Source of the DNA: Curtobacterium oceanosedimentum
GTDB taxonomy: Bacteria; Actinomycetota; Actinomycetes; Actinomycetales; Microbacteriaceae
NCBI RefSeq assembly: GCF_020297365.1
Contig: NZ_JAIXIG010000001.1
Span: 123,205 to 182,620, forward strand
DNA length: 59,416 nucleotides
Direction of reading: 5' to 3'
Part shown: positions 8,345 to 16,674 of the stretch, piece by piece
Position numbering within the stretch: the stretch's first letter is position 1
Layout of the letters: every line of letters begins with the position of its first letter
Notes under the pieces: generated by a model
Told to the model about the DNA's origin: nothing
The model's input: the letters and a program-made list of their open reading frames with translations, nothing else
The model's database searches: none
Translations under genes and position numbers: made by a program

Positions 8345-9259
8345 ATGCAGCCGCCCGCCGCCGGGACCCTCCGGATCCTCCACCTGTCCGACACCCACCT
8401 GACCGGCGACGGAGCCCTGCACCAGGGGTCGGTCGACACCACCGCCGCGCTCGACCGCCTGCTCGGCCACCTCGACGACCTGCCCGGCGTCGGGCTCGTC
8501 GTGGTGTCGGGCGACGTGTCCGAGGACGGCAGCCCGGCCTCGTACACCGCGGTGCGCGAGCGGATCGGTGGCTGGGCCGAGCGGCACGGAGCGGCCCTCG
8601 TCGCCGTGCCGGGCAACCACGACCTGCGCGACGGCTTCCGGCAGGTGCTCGCGAACGGTCACGTGCTGGGCGAGGGCGGTCAGCCGCTGGCGCACACGAT
8701 GGAGTACCTGCCGCCCGAGGTCCCGGTGTCCGGGCAGTCGGTCGTCGCCGGCCGCCGCATCGTGACCGTCGACACGAGCGTCCCCGGCGCCGGGTACGGC
8801 GAGATCGACGGGACGTCGCTCGAGCGGCTCCACGCGGCGCTCGCCGGCGAACCCGCTCCGCACGGCACCGTCGTCGTCCTGCACCACCCGCCCCTGCCGG
8901 CTCCGACCGAGCTGCACGAGGCCCTGCGGCTGCAGAACCCCGACGCGCTCGCCGAGGCCCTGCGTGGCTCGGACGTCCGCGTCGTGCTCGGCGGCCACTA
9001 CCACCACCACTTCGCGGGATCACTGGCCGGCGTGCCGGTCCTGGTCGCGCCCGGGGTCGCGAACGACACGGACGTCACCGGCGCCCACGACGAGGAGTCG
9101 GCGACCCTGGACAGCGGCGCGCTCGTCGTGGACGTCGCCGCGGACGGCTCCGTCTGGTCGACACCGGTGCGCGCGACGCGTCCCGAGGGCGAACCGCTCG
9201 CGTTCCACATCGACGCCGCCACGGTCGCGTCGGTCATCGCGGCGGCCGGCAAGCACTGA
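8345..9259 (+). CDS. Calcineurin-like metallophosphoesterase (CpdA/Icc-like)
   Basis: A 304-residue protein with all metallophosphoesterase motifs in order: LHLSDTHL (D16, H18), VVSGDVSEDG (D57), VPGNHD (90-93), a VVLHHPP histidine, and GGHYHHH. This set binds a dinuclear metal centre. The closest named relatives are class III cyclic nucleotide phosphodiesterases (CpdA/Rv0805 type), so cyclic AMP or a generic phosphodiester is a plausible substrate but is not proven. Cytoplasmic, with no signal peptide. Followed by a strong terminator. Confidence 0.85.
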   Translation: MQPPAAGTLRILHLSDTHLTGDGALHQGSVDTTAALDRLLGHLDDLPGVGLVVVSGDVSEDGSPASYTAVRERIGGWAERHGAALVAVPGNHDLRDGFRQVLANGHVLGEGGQPLAHTMEYLPPEVPVSGQSVVAGRRIVTVDTSVPGAGYGEIDGTSLERLHAALAGEPAPHGTVVVLHHPPLPAPTELHEALRLQNPDALAEALRGSDVRVVLGGHYHHHFAGSLAGVPVLVAPGVANDTDVTGAHDEESATLDSGALVVDVAADGSVWSTPVRATRPEGEPLAFHIDAATVASVIAAAGKH

Positions 9260-9287
9260 GCGCTCGCCTGCGCGCTGGACGCGCGCC

Positions 9288-9340
9288 GTGACGGACGGGA
9301 GGCCCGGGGCCGTGTCCGCCACGGGCCTCCCGTCCGTCAC
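9288..9340 (+). terminator. Terminator hairpin (GGAGGCCCGG family)
   Basis: Arms 9288-9306 and 9322-9340 (gtgacggacgggaggcccg and its exact complement) around a 15-nt loop, directly after the metallophosphoesterase stop. Confidence 0.75.
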
Positions 9341-9431
9341 CGGGTCCCGTCCGTGTGTCGGTACCCCGCCTGTTCGGGTTGCACGCGGGAACACCGAGTA
9401 GGCCGGAGCGACACGGAGCAGAGGAGCAGCC

Positions 9432-10493
9432 ATGCGGATCGGCAGTGCAGTCCAGTACGACCGGTACGGCGACTTCGACGTCGTCGAACTCGTCCCCCAG
9501 GAGAAGCCGTCGGCCGGCCCCGGAGAGATCGTCGTCGAGACCGTCGCCGCCGGCCTGAACCACATCGAGCGGTTCCTGCGCGAGGGGAAGCTGCGCGACC
9601 ACGTCGACCTGGAGTTCCCCGCCCGCCAGGGTGTGGACTTCGCCGGCATCGTGCGCGCGAAGGGCGACGGGGTGAAGGACCTGCGGGTCGGTGACGAGGT
9701 GATGGGCCACGCGCCGAACGGCGGAGCGCACGCCACCTGGATCGTCGTGCCGCGCGGCGCCGTCATCAAGAAGCCGGAACACGTCGGGTGGGAGGTCGCC
9801 GGCGGCCTGTACCTGGCGGGGTGCACCGCGGTGTCGGTGGTGCGATCGCTCCGCCTGGGGCCCGAGGACACCGTCGTCGTCACCGCGGCCGCCGGCGGGG
9901 TCGGTCACATCGAGTGCCAGCTGGCGCACGACGCCGGAGCGACCGTGATCGCCCTCGGCAGCGCACGCAACCACGACTACCTGCGCCAGATCGGGACGCT
10001 GCCCGTCGTGTACGGCGAGGGCGAGGAGGACCGCATCCGCGCCATCGCCGGCGGGCGCCCGATCACGGCCTTCATCGACAACCACGGCGAGAGCAACGCG
10101 GAACTGCTGGCCGAGCGGCTCGGCGTCAGCGAGAAGCGGTTCGTGTCCTCCGAGGAGCGCCGCGACATCGAGGTGCGGTTCCTCCGCGCCCCCGCCGAGG
10201 ACGAGGAGACCCGGGAACTCCTGACGCTGCTGACGAAGGCCGTGCAGGACCGACGCGTGCAGGTGCTCATCTCGGGCTTCTACCCGTTCGAGTACATCGT
10301 CGAGGCGTACGAGGACCTGGCCGAGATGAAGTCGCGCGGCAAGGTCGTGATCGGCATGCAGACCGTCGAGACCGGGGCACGGCTGGACTGGTACCGCTCC
10401 GAGAAGGCCCGTGACCTGCGCGACCGGTACGCCGAGGCGCGGGGGACCGACACGGAGACGATGGCCGGCGGATCGGCGACGCCCGCGAGCTGA
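9432..10493 (+). CDS. NADPH:quinone-reductase-like MDR oxidoreductase
   Basis: A 353-residue medium-chain dehydrogenase/reductase of the zinc-independent quinone reductase branch. It has an N-terminal GroES-like domain (GEIVVETVAAGLNHIERFLREG, then FPARQGVDFAGIV) and a Rossmann domain with the nucleotide motif TAAAGGVG near residue 155. The catalytic-zinc Cys/His set is absent. The C-terminal ~35 residues are a charged tail. It probably reduces quinones or enones with NADPH. Ribosome site gaggag 6 nt before the ATG. It is followed by a hairpin shared with the convergent ABC permease. Confidence 0.82.
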   Translation: MRIGSAVQYDRYGDFDVVELVPQEKPSAGPGEIVVETVAAGLNHIERFLREGKLRDHVDLEFPARQGVDFAGIVRAKGDGVKDLRVGDEVMGHAPNGGAHATWIVVPRGAVIKKPEHVGWEVAGGLYLAGCTAVSVVRSLRLGPEDTVVVTAAAGGVGHIECQLAHDAGATVIALGSARNHDYLRQIGTLPVVYGEGEEDRIRAIAGGRPITAFIDNHGESNAELLAERLGVSEKRFVSSEERRDIEVRFLRAPAEDEETRELLTLLTKAVQDRRVQVLISGFYPFEYIVEAYEDLAEMKSRGKVVIGMQTVETGARLDWYRSEKARDLRDRYAEARGTDTETMAGGSATPAS

Positions 10494-10500
10494 GGTGTGG

Positions 10501-10530
10501 GCGCGGTCGGCACCACGGTGCCGGCCGCGC
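10501..10530. terminator. Bidirectional terminator hairpin
   Basis: Inverted repeat gcgcggtcggcacc (10501-10514) with ggtgccggccgcgc (10517-10530), with one G-T wobble. It lies between the convergent ends of the MDR gene and the ABC permease. Confidence 0.7.
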
Positions 10531-10534
10531 TCCG

Positions 10535-11386
10535 TCAGCTCAGGATGTCCTTCGAGGCGAACCGGCTGTACGCGAGCGCCCCGAAGACCACGACGTACCC
10601 GAGCTGCAGGACGGCGTTCGCGCTGAACGAGTCGAACGCGATCGGGTCGCGCAGCAGGTCGCCGAACCCGAGCCACTGGTGCGAGAACAGGAACGGGTGC
10701 AGCCAGTCGAGCTGGGGGAGCTGGTCGAGCACCTGCGACGCCCCGGCGAGCACGACGGTCGCGGCCATCGCGCCCACCGGCACGTTCGTCAGCGTCGAGG
10801 CGAACATGCCGATCGCCACGAGTCCGAGCATCGACATCGCCACGTACAGCGCCAGCAGCAGCGCGCGCCCGGCGTACGACCAGCCGCCCACCTGCGTGCC
10901 GGACAGCAGCGTCACCGGGCCGATCGGGAAGAGGACCGCGCCGATCGCGGCCCCGACCAGCACGACGAGCAGCGTGGCGGCGAGGCAGAACGCCACCGCC
11001 CCGGCGAACTTCACGAGCACGAACCGCAGCCGGCCCGTCGGTGCGACGAGCAGGTAGCGGATGGTGCCGTGGCTCGCCTCGCCCGCGACGGTGTCACCGG
11101 CCACCACGCCCACCGTGAGCGGCAGGAACAGCGGGATCGACACCGTCAGGGCGGTGAAGGCCACGAACAGGCCGTTGTTGGTGATGTCGCCGAGGAACGC
11201 CGGCCCGCCGTCGTCGCCGTCGGTCGTCAGCTTGACGGCGACGGCGATCAGGATCGGCACGAGCGCGAGCGCCCCGAGCATCGCCCAGGTGCGCCGGCGT
11301 CGGAAGACCAGGGCGAGTTCGGATCCGAGCAGGGCGAACGGGCGCTGCCGGCGTGCGGTCGGCACGGCGGCGTCAGGCTGCGACAT
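10535..11386 (-). CDS. ABC-2 type transporter permease
   Basis: About 283 residues from the ATG at 11386, with six hydrophobic segments: one after a basic RRRRTWAM stretch, one around FVAFTALTVSIPLFLPL, and four more. This is typical of ABC-2 permeases, with a long loop before helix 2. The motif GTIRYLLVAPTGR is characteristic of bacitracin/lantibiotic-type exporters. It partners the ATPase just upstream; the genes overlap by 14 bp and this one has its own ribosome site (ggagaggg). The transported substrate is unknown. Confidence 0.85.
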   Translation of the reverse strand: MSQPDAAVPTARRQRPFALLGSELALVFRRRRTWAMLGALALVPILIAVAVKLTTDGDDGGPAFLGDITNNGLFVAFTALTVSIPLFLPLTVGVVAGDTVAGEASHGTIRYLLVAPTGRLRFVLVKFAGAVAFCLAATLLVVLVGAAIGAVLFPIGPVTLLSGTQVGGWSYAGRALLLALYVAMSMLGLVAIGMFASTLTNVPVGAMAATVVLAGASQVLDQLPQLDWLHPFLFSHQWLGFGDLLRDPIAFDSFSANAVLQLGYVVVFGALAYSRFASKDILS

Positions 11387-12371
11387 CGAATCCCTCTCCG
11401 GTGAGCGCGACGAACAGGTCCTCGAGGGTGCCGCCGCCCACCGCCACGCCACGCACCCGCACGTCGGCGCGGACGAGTTCGGCGGTGATGGTCTCCGGCA
11501 GCAGCTCGTGCGGCAGGTCGGCGACCAGGACGTCGGCGCCGCCGTCGTGCCGGGGTGCGAGTCCGAGCCGGGTCAGCACCGTGGCGGCCTGCCCGACGTC
11601 CGGCGTGCGGACGGTCACGGTGCGGGCTCCGGCGGCCCGGAGTTCGTCGAGCGGACCCTGGGCCACGATCCGACCCGTCCGCATCACCGCGGCGTGCGTG
11701 CACACCTGCTCGATCTCGGCGAGCAGGTGGCTCGACACGAACACCGTCGTGCCGTCGTCCGCCAGGGAGCGGATGAGGTTGCGGACCTCGCGGGTGCCCT
11801 GCGGGTCGAGGCCGTTCGTCGGCTCGTCGAGCACCAGCAGGTCCCGCGGCGAGAGCAGGGCGTTCGCGAGCCCGAGCCGCTGCTTCATGCCGAGCGAGTA
11901 CGCGTGCGCCTTCTTGTCGGCGGCGTGGGTCAGTCCGACGCGGTCGAGGGCGCTCGCCACGCGAGCCTTCCGGGTGCGCGGGTCCGAGGTGGGGTCGGCG
12001 GCGTCGAAGCGCTGCAGGTTCGCACGGCCGGACAGGTACGGGTAGAACGCCGGCCCCTCGACCAGTGCTCCGACCCGCGGCAGGACGTCGTGCAGCGCCG
12101 TGGGCATCGGTCGGCCGAGCACCTCGATCGTGCCGCCCGTCGCGCTCGACAGGCCCAGGAGCATCCGGATCGTGGTGGTCTTGCCGGAACCGTTCGGTCC
12201 GAGGAACCCGAAGACGGCCCCGCGCGGCACCGCCAGGTCGATGCCGTCGACCGCGCGTTGCCTGCGGAAGACCTTCTGGAGGCCCGTGGTGCGGATCGCG
12301 AGGTCGGCTGCGGTCGGGGCCGTGGGTGCGTCGGGCACGGCCGTGCCCACGCTCGGGTCGTCCGTGCTCAC
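11373..12371 (-). CDS. ABC transporter ATP-binding protein
   Basis: A 332-residue ATPase. Walker A is GPNGSGKTT (near residues 59-67), the signature motif is YSLGMKQRLGLANALL, Walker B is LLVLDEPTNGLDP, and the switch His is in VSSHLLAEIEQ. About 25 extra disordered residues precede the domain. A C-terminal ~90-residue domain is typical of BcrA-type drug/peptide exporter ATPases. The GTG start overlaps the stop of the upstream LolA-like gene by 4 nt, so the three genes are translationally coupled. Confidence 0.92.
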   Translation of the reverse strand: MSTDDPSVGTAVPDAPTAPTAADLAIRTTGLQKVFRRQRAVDGIDLAVPRGAVFGFLGPNGSGKTTTIRMLLGLSSATGGTIEVLGRPMPTALHDVLPRVGALVEGPAFYPYLSGRANLQRFDAADPTSDPRTRKARVASALDRVGLTHAADKKAHAYSLGMKQRLGLANALLSPRDLLVLDEPTNGLDPQGTREVRNLIRSLADDGTTVFVSSHLLAEIEQVCTHAAVMRTGRIVAQGPLDELRAAGARTVTVRTPDVGQAATVLTRLGLAPRHDGGADVLVADLPHELLPETITAELVRADVRVRGVAVGGGTLEDLFVALTGEGFDVAA

Positions 12372-13456
12372 TTCGCGGCGGCGACCAGGGAGGACACCGG
12401 CACCGCACCCGCGAGCACGCGGCCGTCGTCGGTCAGGTAGACGGACACCAGGGCGGTCTGCACGGCGCGGCCGCCGTCGACCGGCTTCGTCAGCTGGTCG
12501 AGCAGACCCGAGGCCTCGCCGTCGAGCCCGGACCGGTCGACCGTGCCGGCGGGGAGCTCGGCGATGGTGCCCCAGCCCGTGCCGGAGAACGTCGGTTCGT
12601 CGCCGCTGCGTGCACGGTCGTGACCGCCGTGCCCGCGCTGCTCATGGGTCGCGGCGTCGGACAGGTCCTTCTCGGTGACCTCCGCGTTCGACGGCGGGGT
12701 GAAGTCGAACAGCCGGGCGGCCGGAGCGCCGTAGTCGAGGCTCGTGAAGCCGACCTGCACCGCGGGGTCGTCCGAGCCGGCGGCCTCGACGGTCGCCCGG
12801 AGCGGCAGCCCGGTCTGCTGGTCGACGGCCAGGCGCACGGCACCGACGAGGGTGTCCGACGACTTCGGCGTCAGGGTGATCTGCCAGGCGTCGTGCCCGG
12901 CGACGCGCACCGCGGCCGGCCCCGACACGGTGGTGGTCGGGGTGATCGCGTCGACGGCCTGCCGCGCGACGTCGGCGGGGGTGGTCGTGCCGTCCCGCAG
13001 GTCCTCGGGCGCGTCGCTCGGCAGGGTCACGTGCGTGGCCGTGCAGTCCTTCGAGTCCCACGTCCAGACGTCCGACCCGTTGCGGACGACGTCCTGCTCG
13101 GCGAGCTGCTGCGTCAGCTGGAAGCGCTGCTTGTCCGGGCCGTCGACGTACACCCGGGCGGTGTGCGACGACGTGAGCAGACCGAGGACGTCCGACGCGT
13201 CGCCCTCGAGCGAGGAACCGCCGGAGCCGGTCGGGAGCTCGGGGAGCCCGAGTGCGCTCGTCTGCGCGAGCTTGCCGGAGTACTGGGCGTCCGACGACTC
13301 GGCGATGCTCGCGATGACGTCAGCGGCGGTGGGGTTCTTCCCCGCGATCGGGTCGTCCGCGGCGTTGGCGATCATCGGGGCGGCAACGGCGCCGGCGACG
13401 ACGACCGGTGCGATGACGGCTGGCAGCCAGGCTGACTTCTTCATCGGGATTCCCAT
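12368..13456 (-). CDS. Secreted LolA/RseB-like lipoprotein-sensing protein
   Basis: Up to 362 residues with a Sec signal peptide (MKKSAWLPAVIAPVVVAGAV, cleavage near ANA). The mature part reads as a LolA/MucB-RseB-like half-barrel: VWTWDSKDCTATHV, later DAWQITLTPKSSDTLVGAVRLAVD and PLRATVEA. In actinobacteria such proteins sit outside the membrane next to ABC exporters or sigma systems; here it heads the exporter operon. There is a His/Gly-rich insert near residue 275 (HEQRGHGGHDRARSGD). The ATG at 13444 (MKKS) is an alternative start. Specific role unknown. Confidence 0.72.
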   Translation of the reverse strand: MGIPMKKSAWLPAVIAPVVVAGAVAAPMIANAADDPIAGKNPTAADVIASIAESSDAQYSGKLAQTSALGLPELPTGSGGSSLEGDASDVLGLLTSSHTARVYVDGPDKQRFQLTQQLAEQDVVRNGSDVWTWDSKDCTATHVTLPSDAPEDLRDGTTTPADVARQAVDAITPTTTVSGPAAVRVAGHDAWQITLTPKSSDTLVGAVRLAVDQQTGLPLRATVEAAGSDDPAVQVGFTSLDYGAPAARLFDFTPPSNAEVTEKDLSDAATHEQRGHGGHDRARSGDEPTFSGTGWGTIAELPAGTVDRSGLDGEASGLLDQLTKPVDGGRAVQTALVSVYLTDDGRVLAGAVPVSSLVAAAK

Positions 13457-13587
13457 CGTGGAGCATCAGAGACGTGAGCACGGTACGTCCGCCCGCCGAC
13501 AGGCAGCTGGGCGTCCGACCTCCTCCCACAGTGCTCCCCGCCGCGCAGCACCACCATCCACCCGGAGGATGATCTGCGGACGCGGGG

Positions 13588-14070
13588 CTAGCCCTGCGCG
13601 TCGACGCCGGCGGGCGCGCTGCCGTCGTACTCGCAGATCGCCTGGACCTTCGACGCGCTCGCGCTGGTGCGGTCGAACTCGTAGCCGAGCCACTCCTTCG
13701 CCAGGCGGCGCGCGAGCTCGATTCCGACGACGCGCTGCCCCATGCAGAGCACCTGGGCGTCGTTCGACAGCACCGAGCGCTCCACGCTGTACGAGTCGTG
13801 GGCCGTGACCGCGCGGATGCCGGGCACCTTGTTGGCGCTGATCGCGACGCCGAGACCCGTGCCGCAGACCAGGATCGCGCGGTCGGCCTCGCCGTTCGCC
13901 ACGAGTCGTGCGGCGTCCACCGCGACGTGCGGGTACGCGGTGTGCCCGTCGGCGTCCACCCCGACGTCGGTGACGTCCGACACGCGCTCGTCGGCGAGCA
14001 GGTCGGCCTTGATGATCTCCTTGTAGTCGAACCCGGCATCGTCGGACCCGATCACGAGACGGTACGTCAT
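13588..14070 (-). CDS. rpiB: RpiB/LacAB family sugar-phosphate isomerase
   Basis: A 160-residue RpiB-type isomerase. The catalytic Cys lies in [22 protein letters not shown] (C69), and SDDAGFDYK at the N-terminus is the phosphate-binding start. Classical RpiB has a His in that start motif (DHAG) where this has Asp, as in some tetrulose-4-phosphate isomerases, so the substrate could be ribose-5-phosphate or a C4/C5 ketose phosphate. Ribosome site ggaagg. It is divergent from a SorC regulator that probably controls it through the palindrome at 14127. Confidence 0.85.
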   Translation of the reverse strand: MTYRLVIGSDDAGFDYKEIIKADLLADERVSDVTDVGVDADGHTAYPHVAVDAARLVANGEADRAILVCGTGLGVAISANKVPGIRAVTAHDSYSVERSVLSNDAQVLCMGQRVVGIELARRLAKEWLGYEFDRTSASASKVQAICEYDGSAPAGVDAQG

Positions 14071-14126
14071 GCGTGTGTTCCTTCCCGGCCCGTGGCACCG
14101 GGCCCCGTCCCAGTGTGCGCGGCACC

Positions 14127-14140
14127 TGGACATCTGTCCA
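14127..14140. promoter_or_regulatory. Candidate operator, 6-2-6 palindrome
   Basis: TGGACAtcTGTCCA is a perfect inverted repeat midway between rpiB and the divergent SorC regulator. It is flanked by a further gtgtgc/gcacac pair (14113-14118 and 14141-14146). Its geometry matches the glpD-region palindromes beside the second SorC gene. Confidence 0.55.
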
Positions 14141-14169
14141 GCACACAATTTCTGCCCGAGCAGAGGCGG

Positions 14170-14175
14170 TAGCAT
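14170..14175 (+). promoter_or_regulatory. -10 hexamer of the SorC regulator (leaderless)
   Basis: TAGCAT, 6 nt before the ATG at 14182. Confidence 0.6.
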
Positions 14176-14181
14176 CGCCCC

Positions 14182-15144
14182 ATGTCCGCCGACGTCCCCA
14201 CCGCCGAGGCTGCCCGGACCCGCTTCCCGCTCGACACCGTCTACCAGGCGGCGCGGATGTACTACCTCGAGGACGCCACGCAGGTCGAGATCGCGGCCCG
14301 CCTGGGGGTCTCGCGGCCGACCGTCTCGCGGCTCGTCGCCGAGGCCCGCAAGGCCGGACTCGTCCGCATCGAGGTCGTCGACCCGTTCCAGGACGAGACG
14401 GTGGCGCTCGCCGAACGCCTGCAGGTCGTGCTCGGCCTGCGCGCGGTGCACCTCGCCGCGGTCACCCACGCCGCGACGCTCGGCGCCGACCTGGCCGGTC
14501 CGATCGCCGCGGCGGTGGAGGGCATGGGCCTGGTCCCCGGCGACGCCGTCCTGATGTCGTCCGGTCGCACGGTCCACGACGTCGCCCGGTCCGGCATGCC
14601 GACGATGCCGGGTGTCCAGCTCGTGCCGACCGTGGGCGGGCAGACCGACCCGATGCCGTGGTTCCAGACGAACGAGATCACGCGCACCGCCGCCGAGCAC
14701 TCGGGCGCCATCCCGGCGTTCCTGTTCGCGCAGGCGCTGCCCTCGCCCGCGATGCGGTCGACCCTCGACGAGGACCCGGCGTTCCAGCACGTCGTCGGAC
14801 TCTGGAGCCGCGCGAAGGGTGCGATCCTCGGGATCGGTGCACCCACCCCCACCCGCGACGCCCTGGCCAGGGGCATCCCGACCGACGACGCCGTGTTCGA
14901 CCACGCCGCGGGTGACGTCTGCCTGAACTTCTACGCCGCCGACGGTTCGGCCATCGAGTTCCCCGGCAGCGACCGGATGGTGCGGACCTCGCGCGAGATC
15001 CTGGCGTCGGTGCCGCACGCCGTGGGGGTCGCCGTCGGCAGCGCGAAGGTCCCGAGCATCATCGGCGCGGTGCACGGCGGGCTCGTGAACGAGCTCGTCA
15101 CGGACGCCGCGACCGCGCGGGCCGTGCTCGACGCCCTCGCCTGA
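14182..15144 (+). CDS. SorC family sugar-binding transcriptional regulator
   Basis: A 320-residue protein. Its N-terminal helix-turn-helix is [20 protein letters not shown] (about residues 31-50). A sugar-phosphate-binding SorC domain follows, including the phosphate/sugar loops [17 protein letters not shown] and the late [28 protein letters not shown]. Such proteins bind phosphorylated sugars and repress or activate neighbouring catabolic genes. The divergent rpiB gene is the obvious target. Confidence 0.9.
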   Translation: MSADVPTAEAARTRFPLDTVYQAARMYYLEDATQVEIAARLGVSRPTVSRLVAEARKAGLVRIEVVDPFQDETVALAERLQVVLGLRAVHLAAVTHAATLGADLAGPIAAAVEGMGLVPGDAVLMSSGRTVHDVARSGMPTMPGVQLVPTVGGQTDPMPWFQTNEITRTAAEHSGAIPAFLFAQALPSPAMRSTLDEDPAFQHVVGLWSRAKGAILGIGAPTPTRDALARGIPTDDAVFDHAAGDVCLNFYAADGSAIEFPGSDRMVRTSREILASVPHAVGVAVGSAKVPSIIGAVHGGLVNELVTDAATARAVLDALA

Positions 15145-15182
15145 CCGATCCCGGTCGGTGCCGGATCCGGTGGTGACCGTCG

Positions 15183-15228
15183 CCGGACGGGAGGCGCGGT
15201 GCGGCGCCGCGCCGCGCCTCCCGGCCGG
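15183..15228. terminator. Bidirectional terminator palindrome (GGAGGCGCGG family)
   Basis: A 46-bp inverted repeat with 23-nt arms and two mismatches, core acgggaggcgcgg. It lies between the convergent SorC and DinB-like genes. Confidence 0.7.
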
Positions 15229-15240
15229 TGGTCCCCGCGT

Positions 15241-15765
15241 CTAGGGCGTGCGCCGCACGTCCCACAGGTGGTGCACCGGGTCGTGCGCGTAGTAGGTGGC
15301 GAGCGTCGCGACGGTGAAGGCGCTGCCGTCGGACCGGAGCCCGGTGCGCTCGAGCACCTCGTCGGGGACCGCCGCGAAGGCCCGGGCCGCGCGGTCAGCC
15401 GACTCGCGCAGCTCCTCGGCGACGACCGCGGGGTCCTGCTCGGAGTAGCGGTCCTCGACGGCGGTGGCGTCCTGGTCCCAGTTCGCGAAGGTCGGGGTGT
15501 CCTGGGTGAGCATGAGCTCGAGGCGCTCGGCCATCTTCCGGTGCACGTCCCGCACGTGGGCGCCGTACTCGAGCGGCGACCAGGTGTGGTCGTCCGGACG
15601 GTCGCGCACGTCGTCGCGCCGGAGGACCTCCGGCCACGCGGCGGTGTTCTCGTCGATGATGCCCGGCACGTCGCGGACGGTCACCACGCTGCCGTCGTAG
15701 CCGCACTCGGGACACGCGGACTCGATGACCCACGTCCAGTTCTTCGTCTCGGGTTCGATCGCCAC
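15241..15765 (-). CDS. DinB-superfamily protein
   Basis: A 174-residue protein with a DinB-like four-helix bundle. The likely metal-binding histidines lie in YGAHVRDVH and HDPVHHLW, the usual three-His arrangement. It starts with a CPECGYDG knuckle that may bind zinc and is typical of the actinobacterial DinB-like subgroup. Members are thiol-dependent metalloenzymes (mycothiol or bacillithiol transferase-like) or of unknown function. The GTG start is chosen from the leaderless -10 at 15773; the open frame continues upstream but that part looks non-coding. Confidence 0.75.
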   Translation of the reverse strand: MAIEPETKNWTWVIESACPECGYDGSVVTVRDVPGIIDENTAAWPEVLRRDDVRDRPDDHTWSPLEYGAHVRDVHRKMAERLELMLTQDTPTFANWDQDATAVEDRYSEQDPAVVAEELRESADRAARAFAAVPDEVLERTGLRSDGSAFTVATLATYYAHDPVHHLWDVRRTP

Positions 15766-15772
15766 GCTGCCG

Positions 15773-15778
15773 ATGGTA
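15773..15778 (-). promoter_or_regulatory. -10 hexamer of the DinB-like gene (leaderless)
   Basis: TACCAT on the minus strand, 7 nt before the GTG at 15765. Confidence 0.55.
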
Positions 15779-15822
15779 GGGCCTCGGCGCGCGGAGGTCA
15801 CCGCGCGCACACGAGCAGTGCG

Positions 15823-15910
15823 ACGATCCACCCGTCGATCGACCGGTGCGATGTCGGAACATGCGCACGCATCCGCGCTCGCCCTCGCGCAGTGCGAGAT
15901 CCACGCGTCG
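15823..15910. repeat. Mosaic repeat, copy A
   Basis: Contains gacgatccacccgtcgatcg and tcggaacatgcgcacgca. Both motifs recur (the second in reverse complement) at 54181-54345. It lies in a non-coding gap between divergent genes. Confidence 0.5.
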
Positions 15911-15921
15911 GCGGCGGTCCG

Positions 15922-15927
15922 TAGGGT
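15922..15927 (+). promoter_or_regulatory. -10 hexamer of the histidine phosphatase (leaderless)
   Basis: TAGGGT, 6 nt before the ATG at 15934. Confidence 0.6.
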
Positions 15928-15933
15928 GGCGGC

Positions 15934-16590
15934 ATGCGACTGCTGCTCATCCGCCACGGCCAGACCCCCGCGAACGTGCACGGCATCCTCGATGCCGTGG
16001 TGCCCGGACCCGGACTGACCGAGCTCGGGCAGCAGCAGGCCGACGCCCTGCCGGCGGCGCTCGCCGACCGGGGGATCGAGCGCCTGTTCGCGTCGACCAT
16101 GGTCCGGACGCAGATCACGGCGGCACCGCTGGCGACCGCGCTCGGGCTCGAACCCGTCGTCCTGCCCGGGCTCCGCGAGATCGAGGCGGGCGACACCCAG
16201 GGCAAGAACGACAAGGTGTCGGTGCAGACCTACATCTCCACCGTGCACGGCTGGTCAGGCGGTGACCGGACCACCCGGATGCCGGGCGGCGAGAGCGGCA
16301 CCGAGTTCTTCGAGCGGTACGACGACGCCGTGCGCCAGATCGAGGCCTCCGGGGTCGCGGTCGCCGCTGCCGTGAGCCACGGTGCCGCCATCCGCACCTG
16401 GGCGAGCGCCGCGGCGCAGAACACGCCGGACCACTTCGGCACGAAGCGGAACCTGGAGAACACCGGCATCGTCGAGCTCGAGGGCTCCTCGGCCGACGGC
16501 TGGCGCCTGGTCGACTGGGAGGGCGAGCCGGTCGGCGGCGACCAGCTCATCGACCGCACGGCGCTCGACCCCACCGGCGAGCGGTTCTGA
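15934..16590 (+). CDS. Histidine phosphatase family protein
   Basis: A 218-residue protein with the phosphohistidine motif LLIRHGQT at residues 3-10, a downstream VSHGAAIR carrying the second catalytic His, and Glu in LREIEAGD as the general acid region. It belongs to the phosphoglycerate-mutase-like (cofactor-dependent) branch 1. The physiological phosphomonoester substrate cannot be told. It is convergent with glpD across a perfect palindrome. Confidence 0.87.
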   Translation: MRLLLIRHGQTPANVHGILDAVVPGPGLTELGQQQADALPAALADRGIERLFASTMVRTQITAAPLATALGLEPVVLPGLREIEAGDTQGKNDKVSVQTYISTVHGWSGGDRTTRMPGGESGTEFFERYDDAVRQIEASGVAVAAAVSHGAAIRTWASAAAQNTPDHFGTKRNLENTGIVELEGSSADGWRLVDWEGEPVGGDQLIDRTALDPTGERF

Positions 16591-16613
16591 CGCGCGGGCG
16601 CTGACGCGAGCAG

Positions 16614-16665
16614 CAGACGGACGGGAGGCGCGGTGCCAGCTGGCACCGCGCCTCCCGTCCGTCTG
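16614..16665. terminator. Bidirectional terminator palindrome (GGAGGCGCGG family)
   Basis: A perfect 52-bp palindrome with 26-nt arms starting cagacggacgggaggcgcgg. It lies between the convergent phosphatase and glpD genes. Confidence 0.82.
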
Positions 16666-16674
16666 TCGCGTCGA

